Part shown: piece after piece, positions 24,763 to 33,719 of the stretch
Layout: each line of letters opens with the position of its first letter
How positions within the stretch are numbered: position 1 is the stretch's first letter
DNA from: Bog-756 sp963704615
GTDB taxonomy: Bacteria; Actinomycetota; Acidimicrobiia; Acidimicrobiales; RAAP-2
Direction: 5' to 3'
Assembly: GCA_963704615.1 (NCBI GenBank)
Contig: OY969923.1
Location: 930,001-994,000 of the forward strand
DNA: 64,000 nucleotides
The notes under the pieces: model-generated
Told to the model about the DNA's origin: nothing
Databases searched by the model: none
The model's input: only the letters and a program-made list of their open reading frames with translations
Made by a program: the position numbers and the translations under genes

Positions 24763-25644
24763 TCATCGGATGGCCACGGCCAGCGCCAGCCCGACCGGTA
24801 GGAGGACCCAGCTCCAGCGGACGGCCACCATCACGACGCCCGACCGATAGCCATAGAGCACGGCCTGTTGCGGGGGATTGAAAGCGGGGGGACCGAACGC
24901 CGATAGGACGGCGATGACCGCCACCGCCGTCGACCCGGTGAAGATGGCGATGAGCGACAGATAGACGATCCGGACCGCCGCCAGCAGCAGCCATCGCCGA
25001 AACTCCGAGCCGGTCCGCTCGACCGAAGCGTTGTGCGGGTGGAGGACCGATCCGGTGTACAGGGCCGCCCCGACGAAGGCCAGGACCGGTCCGGCCGCGG
25101 TCAGGATCCAGCGCGACGCGGCCGGCGCCGGCCCGGCCAGGTGGAGGACGAGGCCGGCGGCCACCGCTAGCAGCATCGACTGATCGGTCCATGTCGTCGA
25201 GCGACGCTGGGTGATGGGGGCGTCCCTGCGCATCAGGTGGATGCACACGGCGTTGGGGGCGGCGTAGACCGCGTTGGCCAGGGCGGTGATCATGCTGCCG
25301 GTCGGCCCGATCAGGGCGCCGGCGATGGGCTGGACCCAAAAGGTGCCGTTGGGAAAGGCGGCCCAGCCCTCCAGCTCGGCCAGGCCGCTGGGGCGCTCAC
25401 CCCGCACCAGATAGGCCACCCCGAGCAGCAGCCCGCCCGCTGCGGCCAGCAGGATCGGGGCGACGATCTGGCGCGGCGCGGTCAAGCGCCAGGCGGAGAA
25501 GAGTCCGAGCAGGCCGGCGGTGGCCACCAACTGGATCCGCAGGTAGACGGGCCATCCGCGCCGCAGCCGTGGACCGCCACGATGGGCGGCCAGGCCCATG
25601 AGAGCGCCCACCAGATAGGCACCAAAGGTGATGGCCAGGTTCAA
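24763..25644 (-). CDS. Polytopic membrane protein, possibly auxin-efflux-carrier-like
   Basis: 293 residues with eight to ten hydrophobic helices and no signal peptide. The centre (FPNGTFWVQPIAGALIGPTGS, about 97-117) resembles the N-x2-F-x3-P segment of AEC/bile-acid transporters, and a long loop of charged residues (RRDAPITQRRS) splits two halves, as in that family. The resemblance is modest and the function is not established. It ends in the gap after the ABM gene and lies upstream of nothing on its own strand. Confidence 0.5.
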   Translation of the reverse strand: MNLAITFGAYLVGALMGLAAHRGGPRLRRGWPVYLRIQLVATAGLLGLFSAWRLTAPRQIVAPILLAAAGGLLLGVAYLVRGERPSGLAELEGWAAFPNGTFWVQPIAGALIGPTGSMITALANAVYAAPNAVCIHLMRRDAPITQRRSTTWTDQSMLLAVAAGLVLHLAGPAPAASRWILTAAGPVLAFVGAALYTGSVLHPHNASVERTGSEFRRWLLLAAVRIVYLSLIAIFTGSTAVAVIAVLSAFGPPAFNPPQQAVLYGYRSGVVMVAVRWSWVLLPVGLALAVAIR

Positions 25645-25738
25645 GTCCGGACCCTAACTCAGGGGCGCCTGGGCCACCGAACCCGGCCCACCGTCGGTGG
25701 GCCATGAGCGTGGCGCGGACAGGCGCGACCTCGACGGG

Positions 25739-26170
25739 TCAGGAGGGCGCTGGCGACCGGCGCTCTCGCCGCCAGACGAGCCGCAACCCGGTCCACGTCT
25801 GGTCGATGGCACAGACCTTGTTGTCGACCATCCCCCGGGGCAACGCCAGGTGGCGCACCGCGTGATCGGTGATGTCGGTGGGGGTGCCCGAGCTCTTCTT
25901 CGGCCAGGCGATCCAGAGGCCGCCGGCGGGAAAGACCATCGGCCCGAGCGTGTCGATCTGTCGTTCCAGCTCCGAGCGACGGGTGAAAAAGGCGACGGCC
26001 ACATCGACGTGCCCCCGGGCCTGGTTCCTCCTCACCCTGACCCCGGCGGGGAGGTCGACCACGATGCCGGGGGGCGCGTGGACAAGGGCGAGCACGGTTG
26101 CTGGCTTCACCCCGAGCTTGGTGGCCAGTGCCGTTGTACTCTCTCCGGCCACGGCACCCGAGTATTCCAT
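25739..26170 (-). CDS. DUF3052 family protein
   Basis: 143 residues, cytosolic. The run LWIAWPKKSSGTPTDITDHAVR and the end GMVDNKVCAIDQTWTGLRLVWR are the signatures of DUF3052, a conserved bacterial family without an assigned activity. It begins 17 bp after the quinone oxidoreductase stop on the same strand and may be co-transcribed with it. Confidence 0.8.
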   Translation of the reverse strand: MEYSGAVAGESTTALATKLGVKPATVLALVHAPPGIVVDLPAGVRVRRNQARGHVDVAVAFFTRRSELERQIDTLGPMVFPAGGLWIAWPKKSSGTPTDITDHAVRHLALPRGMVDNKVCAIDQTWTGLRLVWRRERRSPAPS

Positions 26171-26187
26171 CGGGACCCCCCGGCGGG

Positions 26188-27159
26188 TCAGGGGACCAGC
26201 ACCACCTTGCCGCTCACCGTCCGCTCGAGCAGACCGGACATCACCTGAGCGGCCTCGCCGAGAGGGTGGGCGGCGGGCACGGCCGGGTGGAGGCGACCGT
26301 CACCGACCATCCGCATCAGCTCATCGATCAGGTCTCGATTGCCCTGCGGGTCCTTGAACGTCCAGGCGCCCCAGTCCACACCCACCACTGTCCGGTTGTT
26401 GAGCAGGACGTGGTTGAGCGGGAGGGCGGCGATCGGACCGGAGGCGAAGCCGATCACGCAGAAACGGCCCCAATGTCGGGTGGCCCGCAGTGCGCTCTCA
26501 CTGTGACGCCCACCCACCGGGTCGACCACCAGGTCGACCCCGCCTCCGGAGATGGCCCGGGCACGCGCCTTCAGGTCCTCCTCCTCGTAGGCGATGGTGG
26601 CCTGGGCCCCTGCCGACCGGGCCGCGTCGAGCTTCGGTTGTGTCGACGCCGCGGCGATGACCCGGCCACCCAACGCCCGAGAGACGTCGATGGCGGCCAG
26701 GCCCACACCGCCTCCGGCCCCGAGGACCAGCACCCACTCGCCGGCGGCCAGGGTGGTCCGTCGGGTCAGGGTGAACAACGCGGTGCAATAGCTCTGGATC
26801 AGCGTGGCCCCCTGGCCGAAATCGATCGACCCGGGCATCGACACCAGCGAGAGAGCGGGCACCACCACCTGCTCGGCGAAGCCACCGAAACCGACGAAGG
26901 CGATCACCCGGTCGCCCACATCGATCCCCGACACCCCGGCACCGACGGCGGACACCACACCGGCGATCTCGCTACCGGGGACGAACGGTGTGGCCGGTTT
27001 GATCTGGTAGCGCCCCTGACAGATGAGTCCGTCGACGAAGTTGACGCCGGCGGCGCGGACGTCGACGACGACCTGACCCTGGCCTGGCTCCGGCGGTTCC
27101 CGATCCTCCAGGACGAGGGTGTCGAGAGGTCCGAGCTGGTGACAGACGAGGGCGCGCAT
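26188..27159 (-). CDS. Quinone oxidoreductase-like MDR dehydrogenase
   Basis: 323 residues of the medium-chain dehydrogenase superfamily, zinc-less quinone-reductase branch. N-terminal GroES-like part with AAGVNFVDGLICQGRYQ and PGSEIAGVV; nucleotide-binding VLVLGAGGGVGLAAID (about 145-160) with an AxxG-type variant; C-terminal GRLHP and HPLGEAAQVM. It reduces quinones or enones with NADPH. The start and a leaderless transcript are supported by TAGCTT ending 6 nt upstream. Confidence 0.85.
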   Translation of the reverse strand: MRALVCHQLGPLDTLVLEDREPPEPGQGQVVVDVRAAGVNFVDGLICQGRYQIKPATPFVPGSEIAGVVSAVGAGVSGIDVGDRVIAFVGFGGFAEQVVVPALSLVSMPGSIDFGQGATLIQSYCTALFTLTRRTTLAAGEWVLVLGAGGGVGLAAIDVSRALGGRVIAAASTQPKLDAARSAGAQATIAYEEEDLKARARAISGGGVDLVVDPVGGRHSESALRATRHWGRFCVIGFASGPIAALPLNHVLLNNRTVVGVDWGAWTFKDPQGNRDLIDELMRMVGDGRLHPAVPAAHPLGEAAQVMSGLLERTVSGKVVLVP

Positions 27160-27165
27160 GGATGG

Positions 27166-27171
27166 AAGCTA
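27166..27171 (-). promoter_or_regulatory. Leaderless promoter of the quinone oxidoreductase gene
   Basis: TAGCTT on the minus strand ends 6 nt before the ATG at 27159; no Shine-Dalgarno. Confidence 0.5.
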
Positions 27172-27200
27172 CCGCTCCTCTGCTGCCAGGCCCTCCCCGG

Positions 27201-28346
27201 TCAGGCTCGCAGCGTCCGCAGTCCGGACACCACCGGAGCGAAGGCCGAGGCGAAGGCGTCGAGGTCGGCGTCGGTGGTCGACCAGCCCACCGACAGGCGC
27301 AGCGACCTCTCCCCGTCCACGCCCATCGCCTCGAGCACGGGGGAAGGCTCGAGCGCCTCCGACGAGCACGACGAACCCGAATGGACGGCCACGCCGGCCT
27401 GGTCCAGTCCCAAAAGTACCGGTTCCGCCTCGACTCCTTCGATACCCAGGCAGAGAATGTGGGGTACCCGTTGGGCCGGATCACCGAATCGGATGACGCC
27501 GTCGACCTCGCTGGCGATGCGGGCCAGTCGCTCGGTCTGGCGGCGGGCAGTCCCTTCCTCGGCGGCCAGGACCCCGGGGGCCACCAGGGCGGCCGCGGCC
27601 GCCCCGAAGCCGACCGCCCCGACCACGTTCTCCAGGCCGGCTCGTCGAGCCCGCTCCTGCTCGCCGCCGACGATGAACGGGTCGAGCCGGAGCCCGGGTC
27701 GGACGATGAGGGCTCCGACTCCGACAGGTCCCCCCAGTTTGTGGGCGGACATCGACACCAGATCGGCGCCGAGCGCGCTCACGTCGATGGCCACGTGGCC
27801 GACGGCGGCGGCCGCGTCGACGTGGACGGGCACGTCCCGGCCATGGCACTGCTCGACCACCTCGGCCACCGGCTGCATGGTGCCCACTTCGTGATTGGCC
27901 CACTGGCAGTGCACGAGGGCCGGGACCCGACCGAACCGAAGCCGGCTGTCATCGATGGCGGCGTCGACCGCGCCTGGGTGGATGCGGCCGAAGCCGTCGA
28001 CGGGGATCGGGACCACCGGGCCCGCCCGGCTCGAGGCATCCCGCACCGCCGAGTGCTCGACGGACGAGCAGGCGATCGGTCCCGGGTCCGACCGGGTGGC
28101 ACCCCAGACGGCGGCGTTGATGGCCTCGGTCCCCCCCGAGGTGAAGATGACCTGCCGAGGACGGACGCCGAGCAGTTCCGCCACCCGTTCGCGCTCGTCC
28201 TCCAGAACGGCACGGATGATCCGTCCCTCGGTGTGGATCCGGCCCGGGTCGCCGGTGGGCGCCTGCTCCATCCACGCCACCATCAGACTCTTGGCCTCGG
28301 GGCGAAGCGGTGTCGTCGAGGCGTGGTCGAGGTAGTGACGGACCAC
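27201..28346 (-). CDS. Cysteine desulfurase, NifS/IscS type
   Basis: PLP enzyme that takes sulfur from cysteine for Fe-S clusters or tRNA thiolation. 381 residues. YLDHASTTPLRPE at the N-terminus, the PLP lysine in SAHKLGGPVGVG (about 205), and the catalytic cysteine on the mobile loop in SGSSCSSEALEPSPVL (about 325). The loop with SSC-SSEALEPSPVL marks the IscS/NifS rather than the SufS branch. It follows a SufR-like regulator by 28 bp on the same strand, indicating an Fe-S operon, while scaffold genes are not in the window. GTG start, no obvious ribosome site. Confidence 0.9.
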   Translation of the reverse strand: MVRHYLDHASTTPLRPEAKSLMVAWMEQAPTGDPGRIHTEGRIIRAVLEDERERVAELLGVRPRQVIFTSGGTEAINAAVWGATRSDPGPIACSSVEHSAVRDASSRAGPVVPIPVDGFGRIHPGAVDAAIDDSRLRFGRVPALVHCQWANHEVGTMQPVAEVVEQCHGRDVPVHVDAAAAVGHVAIDVSALGADLVSMSAHKLGGPVGVGALIVRPGLRLDPFIVGGEQERARRAGLENVVGAVGFGAAAAALVAPGVLAAEEGTARRQTERLARIASEVDGVIRFGDPAQRVPHILCLGIEGVEAEPVLLGLDQAGVAVHSGSSCSSEALEPSPVLEAMGVDGERSLRLSVGWSTTDADLDAFASAFAPVVSGLRTLRA

Positions 28347-28374
28347 CGCCTGGCCCGCCGCTCAGTCCGCTCGC

Positions 28375-29166
28375 TCAGACGACTGCGGCACAGGCATCGT
28401 CGCCGCGGGCGCGCGACGACGACAGCACCACCGGCACCGTCCCGTCGGCATCCTCGCCGCACAGGCCAGCCAGCAAACCCTTGACCATGCCGCGGTCGAC
28501 CGCGCACAGGACCGGGTACTGGGAGGCGGCATTGCCGAACGGGCAGTTGTCGGCGACCACGGCGGTGGTGGATCCCTGGTCCTCGGCGTGGGCCGCGAAT
28601 CCGTGCGCGGTCAACGTGTCGGCGATGGCATGCATGGCGCCCCGCAGCGACCGCTGGCTGTCGCCGGGCGACATCTGGGTGGCGAGGGTGCGGCCGTACT
28701 CCTCGCCGACCCGCTCGGCCATGCCTTCGGCGGCCACCGGTCCGAGGAGCTGCAGCGCTTCTTGCAACAACAGGACCAGAAGGTCGTCGCGCCGGGTGAG
28801 GAGGTCGAGGGTGGGGTCGTTGCCGATGGCCCGAAAGCGCTTCGACGGCCGCCCGGCCCCGTTGCCCGCGGCCCGTTCCATGGTGACCTCGAGGTAGCCG
28901 CCGGTGGCCAGCCGCTCGAGATGGTGGCGGGCCACATTGGGGTGCAGCGAGAAGCGGGCGGCCACCTCCGACGCGGTGGTACCCGGGTTGGACCGGACGA
29001 AGAGATAGATCTCGCGTCGGGTGGGATCGCCGAAGGCGGCGGTGACCGCAGTGACCGCGGCCGAGAAGTGGCTGTCGGACCCGCTCGGGTCGAGAACGCC
29101 GCCCCCGTCGTCCCTGCCGGCGGCCAGACCTGCGACCGTTGGGGCGTTGTCCGGGCTGCTGGGCAC
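28375..29166 (-). CDS. SufR-like Fe-S sensing transcriptional regulator
   Basis: 263 residues. An ArsR/DeoR-type winged helix (FGDPTRREIYLFVRSNPG, ASEVAARFSLHPNVARHHLERL) is followed by a sensor half with cysteines in ADNCPFGNAASQYPVLCAVD, LCGEDA and DDACAAVV. Spaced cysteines of this kind bind the Fe-S cluster in SufR proteins, which repress Fe-S assembly genes when clusters are sufficient. Its position ahead of a cysteine desulfurase and divergent from an Mrp ATPase agrees. The GTG start follows TAGACT by 7 nt. Confidence 0.8.
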   Translation of the reverse strand: MPSSPDNAPTVAGLAAGRDDGGGVLDPSGSDSHFSAAVTAVTAAFGDPTRREIYLFVRSNPGTTASEVAARFSLHPNVARHHLERLATGGYLEVTMERAAGNGAGRPSKRFRAIGNDPTLDLLTRRDDLLVLLLQEALQLLGPVAAEGMAERVGEEYGRTLATQMSPGDSQRSLRGAMHAIADTLTAHGFAAHAEDQGSTTAVVADNCPFGNAASQYPVLCAVDRGMVKGLLAGLCGEDADGTVPVVLSSSRARGDDACAAVV

Positions 29167-29172
29167 GTCCCC

Positions 29173-29179
29173 TAGTCTA
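29173..29179. promoter_or_regulatory. Palindromic bidirectional -10 box between sufR and mrp
   Basis: TAGTCTA gives TAGTCT on the plus strand (29173-29178) for mrp and TAGACT on the minus strand (29174-29179), which ends 7 nt before the SufR GTG. A repressor bound here would silence both directions, which would suit autoregulation by the Fe-S sensor. The mrp transcript would have a leader of about 30 nt. Confidence 0.55.
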
Positions 29180-29214
29180 CCTGGTGACGGCGAAATTCCC
29201 CGAGGAGCTGCCGC

Positions 29215-30387
29215 ATGTCCATCGTCGAATCCCAGGTCACGGCCGCGCTTGACGCAGTGATCGATCCCGAATTGCGCCGTCCTCTGGGAGAGCTGGGCAT
29301 GGTCGGACCCGTGCGGACCAAGCGCAAGAAGGTCTCGGTGGCCATCGCCCTGCCGGTGGGGCACTATCCCCAGACCGAGGAGCTCGAACGCCGAGTGCGC
29401 CAGGCGGTGGGCTCGGTGGCCGGCGTCGAAGAGGTGTCGGTGGAGCAGACGGTCATGGACGACGAACCGCGGGCCCGACTGCGGATGCTGTTGCGGGGCG
29501 AGGCGGTCGAAGGCGGGACCCAGCATGCCCCCGACGTGGGGCACGACCACGCCCACGGCGGCCAGCTCGGGCACGAGGAGGGACGCCCGAACCGGTTCAT
29601 GCAGCCTCGCTCGAAGACCCGGATCCTCGGGATCTCCTCGGGCAAGGGAGGCGTCGGCAAGTCATCGGTCACCGTCAACCTGGCGGTGGCGCTGGCCCGG
29701 ATGGGTCACGACGTCGGAATCCTCGACGCCGACGTCTACGGTTTTTCGGTTCCCGGCATGCTCGGTGTGCACACCGACCCGTTGATTATCGGCGATCTGG
29801 TGGTGCCGCCGACCGCCAACGGGGTGCGCTGCCTCTCGATGGGCTACTTCGTCGCCGACGACACGCCGGTGATCTGGCGGGGTCCCATGCTGCACAAGGC
29901 CCTCGAGCAGTTCCTGGTCGACGCCTACTGGGGCGAGCCCGACTTCTTGTTGATCGACATGCCCCCCGGTACCGGCGACGTCACCCTGTCGCTCGGCCAG
30001 TACCTCACCAAGACCGAGGTCTACGTGGTGACCACGCCCCAGCAGGCGGCCGAGCGGGTGGCCCAGCGCTCGGCTTATGCCGCCCGCAAGTTGAAGCTCG
30101 CCGTCCGGGGGGTCATCGAGAACATGAGCTGGTTCACCGGTGATGACGGCACCCGTTACGAGCTGTTCGGGGCCGGGGGAGGACGCCAGCTGGCCGACGA
30201 GCTGGGCGTGCCTCTTCTGGCCCAGGTCCCCTTGGTGCCGTCTCTCCGCCGCGGGGGTGACGACGGCACTCCGGTGGTGGTGTCCGACCCGGAGGGCGAG
30301 GCGGCCGGGGTCTTCTCCGCTCTGGCCGAGTCCATCGTCGAACTCGGACCGGCCCGGGTCTACCGCCGGGAGCTCACCGTCCGCTGA
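29215..30387 (+). CDS. Mrp/NBP35-type Fe-S carrier ATPase
   Basis: 390 residues. An N-terminal MIP18 (DUF59) domain (about 1-90) is joined by a His-rich linker (HDHAHGGQLGHEE) to a deviant-Walker P-loop ATPase (GKGGVGKS at 143-150, then LDADVYGFSVP and LIDMPPGTGD). Mrp proteins deliver Fe-S clusters to apoproteins. The C-x2-C that usually follows ENMS is missing: here the text is ENMSWFTGDDGTRYELFG, so cluster binding must differ or be absent. GAGGAG lies 7 nt before the ATG. Divergent from sufR, hence part of the local Fe-S module. Confidence 0.88.
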   Translation: MSIVESQVTAALDAVIDPELRRPLGELGMVGPVRTKRKKVSVAIALPVGHYPQTEELERRVRQAVGSVAGVEEVSVEQTVMDDEPRARLRMLLRGEAVEGGTQHAPDVGHDHAHGGQLGHEEGRPNRFMQPRSKTRILGISSGKGGVGKSSVTVNLAVALARMGHDVGILDADVYGFSVPGMLGVHTDPLIIGDLVVPPTANGVRCLSMGYFVADDTPVIWRGPMLHKALEQFLVDAYWGEPDFLLIDMPPGTGDVTLSLGQYLTKTEVYVVTTPQQAAERVAQRSAYAARKLKLAVRGVIENMSWFTGDDGTRYELFGAGGGRQLADELGVPLLAQVPLVPSLRRGGDDGTPVVVSDPEGEAAGVFSALAESIVELGPARVYRRELTVR

Positions 30388-30412
30388 GACCGGCCGGCTC
30401 GCCGCCCCGAGC

Positions 30413-31810
30413 TCAATCCCAGTGCGCCCGGGTGGCCGGCATGCCGCTGCGGCCGTCGGCGGCGGGGACCACCCCGAGCACCTGGTGGACGGCCAGCCCA
30501 CCGTCGTCGAACCCGATGGCCGAGGCCGCCATGTACAACCGCCAGATGTTGGCCCGGGGCAAGCCCACCAGGGCCACCGCCTCCGCCCAGCTGTCCTCGA
30601 GGTTGGCCACCCAGTGGCGCAGGGTGCGGGAGTAGTGCTCGCGCAACGACTCGACGTCGCGGACCTCGAACCCGGTCTGTTGCATGGCCCGGACCACATC
30701 GGCCACGTCGGCCAGCTCACCGTCGGGGAACACGTAGCGACCAACGAAGGACCGGCGGCCCAGGAACGATCCACCGGGCTTGGAGATGGCATGGTTGAGC
30801 AGCCGACCGGTCGGGGTGAGCAGCTTGCGCAGCGTGTCGAAGTACCGGGTCATGAGCTGGGTGCCGACGTGTTCGAACATCCCGATCGAAGAGATGGCAT
30901 CGAATTGCTCGCCGCCCAGGTCGCGATAATCCTGCAGCCGAATCTCCACTCGGTCAGAGAGCCCGGCGTGCTCGACGCGGCGTTTGGCCTCGTCGACCTG
31001 GGCTCGGCTGAGGGCCACGCCGATCACGGTGGCCCCGTGATGCCGGGCCGCGTGCATGGCCATCGAACCCCATCCGCAGCCGACGTCGAGGAGACGGGAG
31101 CCGGGCCGGCGATCGAGCCCCAACTTGCGACAGACCAATTCGTATTTAGCCGCCTGTGCCTCCTCCAGGGTGGTGGTTTCGGTGAGGAACCGGGCGCACG
31201 AATAGGTCATGCTGGGGCCGAGGACCAGGCGGTAGAAATCGTTGCCCACGTCGTAGTGGTGGCTGACCACCTTGGCGTCCCGATCGGGGGAGTGGAGTCT
31301 GCCGGTCGGCCGGCACTCCTCGGCCGGGGCCGGGAGAGGCGGCCCGAACGCCCCCAGTCGCCGGGCCCCGTCGAAGACGGTCGGCAGCGCGCGCAGACCC
31401 ATCCGGCGGAGATCCCGCCGACTGCCATCACGCAGGGCCGTCAACAGTGCGTAGATGTCGCCCTCAGCGACGAGGTCGCCGGCCACGAAGGCCCGAGCCA
31501 CGCCCAGCTCACCGGGCGCCCACAGGATCCGGCGCAGGGCGTCGACCGATCGGACCCGCAGGGTTCCGGCGCCGTCGCCGGGACCGAAGCCGCTCCCGTC
31601 CCAGAACTCGAATCGAACCGGCGCACTCCCCACCAAGGCACGAATCAGCGGGGCCAGCGCGGCGCCGACACTGCCCGGCAGGAGGTCCTCGCTCCGGTCG
31701 GCGGGGGAAGCGATCGTTTCCGGTCTCCGAGCCTCGGGTCCGGGGGGCCGGGCCTCCGGGCGGGCGGGGAAGTCCGTTGCCGTAGGCGGAGACGAGAGTT
31801 TGGTGACCAT
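30413..31810 (-). CDS. Cyclopropane-fatty-acyl-phospholipid synthase family methyltransferase
   Basis: 465 residues. N-terminal SCP-like region with GALAPLIRALVGSAPVRFEF and VDALRRILWAPGELGVARAF. The SAM-binding core follows: HHYDVGNDFYRLVLGPSMTYS (substrate gate), LLDVGCGWGSMAMHAARHHGA (motif I) and SIGMFEHVG. It methylenates or methylates unsaturated acyl chains of membrane lipids. The upstream leader carries TAGGAT as a -10 near 31852-31857 and a strong GAGGAGG ribosome site before the ATG. No sign of the mycolic-acid-modifying subfamily. Confidence 0.88.
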   Translation of the reverse strand: MVTKLSSPPTATDFPARPEARPPGPEARRPETIASPADRSEDLLPGSVGAALAPLIRALVGSAPVRFEFWDGSGFGPGDGAGTLRVRSVDALRRILWAPGELGVARAFVAGDLVAEGDIYALLTALRDGSRRDLRRMGLRALPTVFDGARRLGAFGPPLPAPAEECRPTGRLHSPDRDAKVVSHHYDVGNDFYRLVLGPSMTYSCARFLTETTTLEEAQAAKYELVCRKLGLDRRPGSRLLDVGCGWGSMAMHAARHHGATVIGVALSRAQVDEAKRRVEHAGLSDRVEIRLQDYRDLGGEQFDAISSIGMFEHVGTQLMTRYFDTLRKLLTPTGRLLNHAISKPGGSFLGRRSFVGRYVFPDGELADVADVVRAMQQTGFEVRDVESLREHYSRTLRHWVANLEDSWAEAVALVGLPRANIWRLYMAASAIGFDDGGLAVHQVLGVVPAADGRSGMPATRAHWD

Positions 31811-31911
31811 TGCTGACCTCCTCGATCGGCATGCCGGGACCGATGGTTCGATCCTAGGGCGACGGGCTCGGCGCCTCGATCGCGTCGGGGGCCGGTCGGG
31901 TCGACGGTGCC

Positions 31912-32316
31912 ATGCTGAAAGGGATGAAGCCCATCCTCAACATTGTGTGGCTGGTGTTCGGGGGATTGTGGTTGGCCATCGGCTATGCGGTCGCCGGCGT
32001 GGTGATGTGCCTGTTGATCATCACCATCCCCTTCGGCATCGCCTCGTTCCGATTGGCCGCGTACACCCTCTGGCCCTTCGGCCGCACCGTGGTCCCCAAA
32101 CTCGACGCCGGTGCCGGCTCGTTCCTCGGCAACGTGATCTGGTTCGTACTGGCCGGTCTGTGGATGGCCATCGCCCACCTGGTCACCGGCATTGTCCTGT
32201 GCCTGACCATCATCGGGATCCCCTTGGGTGTCGCCGATTTCAAGTTGGCCGCGGTGGCCGTCGCTCCTTTGGGAAAGGACATCGTGTCCACCGACGACCC
32301 CCGGGCGCGTCGGTGA
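31912..32316 (+). CDS. YccF-domain inner membrane protein
   Basis: 134 residues with four hydrophobic segments arranged as a duplicated unit (ILNIVWLVFGGLWLAIGY and NVIWFVLAGLWMAIAH, each followed by ITIPFGIASFRLA and IIGIPLGVADFKLA), typical of YccF (DUF307). No defined function. The family begins at MKPILNIVW, so ATG 31924 may be the true start; ATG 31912 adds four residues. Neither has a spaced ribosome site. Confidence 0.8.
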   Translation: MLKGMKPILNIVWLVFGGLWLAIGYAVAGVVMCLLIITIPFGIASFRLAAYTLWPFGRTVVPKLDAGAGSFLGNVIWFVLAGLWMAIAHLVTGIVLCLTIIGIPLGVADFKLAAVAVAPLGKDIVSTDDPRARR

Positions 32317-32331
32317 CTTCCGTCGTCAGGC

Positions 32332-33627
32332 TCAGGGTCGGTTGGTGACGCCGATGCCGGCCGGCAACTTGTCGGGGTCCCAACCGAGCAGGGCCACCGC
32401 CCGGCTGAAGGCGAACCGGTCGGTCATCCCGGCCACGTAGGCCACCGCCGCCCGCACCGCCCCGGGTTCCCCCCCGCTCAGGTCGGCGGTTGCCGGAACC
32501 CCTCCGTCGGGGATGAGGTTGGGTCGGTCGGAGAAGTGTTCGACCAAGGCCTGCAGGACCGACACCACCGCCCGGCCCTGGGCGACCGAGCTGGGCCGCA
32601 GATAGACGTGCTCGTAGTTGCTGGCTCGAAAGGCGGCCAGCGCCTCCGCCTGCTCGTCGGCCATCCCGATGCGACCGGTGGCCAGGATCGACGAGACCAG
32701 TCCGTCGATGAAGGTCCCGAGTTGCTGGCTGCGTTGATCGCCACAACGCTCGCGTACCAGGGCGGGCAAGGCGTTGGCGGTGACGATGCCACTCTTCACC
32801 GCGTCCTCGAAGTCGTGGCACACATAGGCGATGCGGTCGGCCCAGCTCACCACCTCGCCCTCGGGCGTCGACGGCGCCGGTCGGGACCATGAGTGGTTGC
32901 GGATGCCGTCGAGTGTCTCGGCGCACAGGTTGAGCGGGGCCAGCGAGACGTCCGCCCCCCAGGGGGCGTGGTCGAAGCCACCGTCGATATAAGGCGAGAG
33001 GGCGTCTTCGCTGGCGTGCCCTCCGGGGCCGTGCCCGCAATCGTGACCCAAGGCGATGGCTTCGGTGAGGGCCACGTTGAGGCGACAGGCGCGGGCGACG
33101 GAAGTGGCTACCTGAGCCACCTCGACGGCGTGGGTCAGCCGGGTGCGCTGGTGGTCGTCGGGAAAGACGAACACCTGGGTCTTGCCGGCCAGGCGGCGAA
33201 AGGCGGTGGCATGCAAGATGCGGTCGCGGTCACGCTCGAAACAGGTCCTCCATGGGTCGGGCTCTTCGGCCCGGAGCCTGTTGCCGCCCCCGACCCCCCG
33301 GGTGGCCCCGGGGGCCAGCATGGCCAGCTCGAGGGTCTCGCGCTCCAGCCGAGCGAGGTCGACCGCCGGTTGGTTGAACGAGGCCCCGGTGTGACTGTCG
33401 GCGTGGGCCAAGGTGACGCCGGGGCCCCCGTGGCCGGACATGGTCGACGCCCACCGGCGGTTCCTCTCGCTCTCCCCTCGCCCGATGACGGTGGCGTCGG
33501 CCACCGTGTGACCGGCTTGGTCGACCGCCTTGTCGACTTCCCTGTCGTCGGTCGTGCTCGGGTCGCCGGTGGAGGCCGTTGTCTCGTCCTTCGCTCCTTC
33601 CCCGGTCATCGTCCCAGTGTGCCTCAT
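32332..33627 (-). CDS. dgt: dGTPase-like HD-domain nucleotidohydrolase
   Basis: Hydrolyses dNTPs to nucleoside and triphosphate. 431 residues. The HD metal site is complete: R-R-L-A-G-K-T-Q-V (about 145), RLTHAVEVAQ, GHDCGHGPGGHASEDAL (HD) and SWADRIAYVCHDFEDA. The first 90 residues are a low-complexity polar extension absent from typical dGTPase-like proteins. Starts ATG 33627 or 33609 are both possible, with no clear ribosome site. Divergent from the DUF3107 gene. Confidence 0.88.
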   Translation of the reverse strand: MRHTGTMTGEGAKDETTASTGDPSTTDDREVDKAVDQAGHTVADATVIGRGESERNRRWASTMSGHGGPGVTLAHADSHTGASFNQPAVDLARLERETLELAMLAPGATRGVGGGNRLRAEEPDPWRTCFERDRDRILHATAFRRLAGKTQVFVFPDDHQRTRLTHAVEVAQVATSVARACRLNVALTEAIALGHDCGHGPGGHASEDALSPYIDGGFDHAPWGADVSLAPLNLCAETLDGIRNHSWSRPAPSTPEGEVVSWADRIAYVCHDFEDAVKSGIVTANALPALVRERCGDQRSQQLGTFIDGLVSSILATGRIGMADEQAEALAAFRASNYEHVYLRPSSVAQGRAVVSVLQALVEHFSDRPNLIPDGGVPATADLSGGEPGAVRAAVAYVAGMTDRFAFSRAVALLGWDPDKLPAGIGVTNRP

Positions 33628-33664
33628 GGCTGTGACGGCGGGACGCCAGGTGCCCCCGACCTTG

Positions 33665-33670
33665 TATCGT
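33665..33670 (+). promoter_or_regulatory. Promoter of the DUF3107 gene
   Basis: TATCGT lies 49 nt before the GTG start, followed by a leader that ends in the ribosome site GAGAGGA (33704-33710). Confidence 0.4.
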
Positions 33671-33719
33671 CGGATGCGGCCGGCAGATCGTCTGGCACCA
33701 GGTGAGAGGAGCGTGCCCG

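Noticed and set aside
31839..31860. GGTTCGATCC, resembling a tRNA T-loop
   Set aside because: The flanking bases do not form a T-stem, no acceptor stem or CCA is near, and the whole gap is only about 100 bp. It overlaps the cfa-type promoter (TAGGAT).
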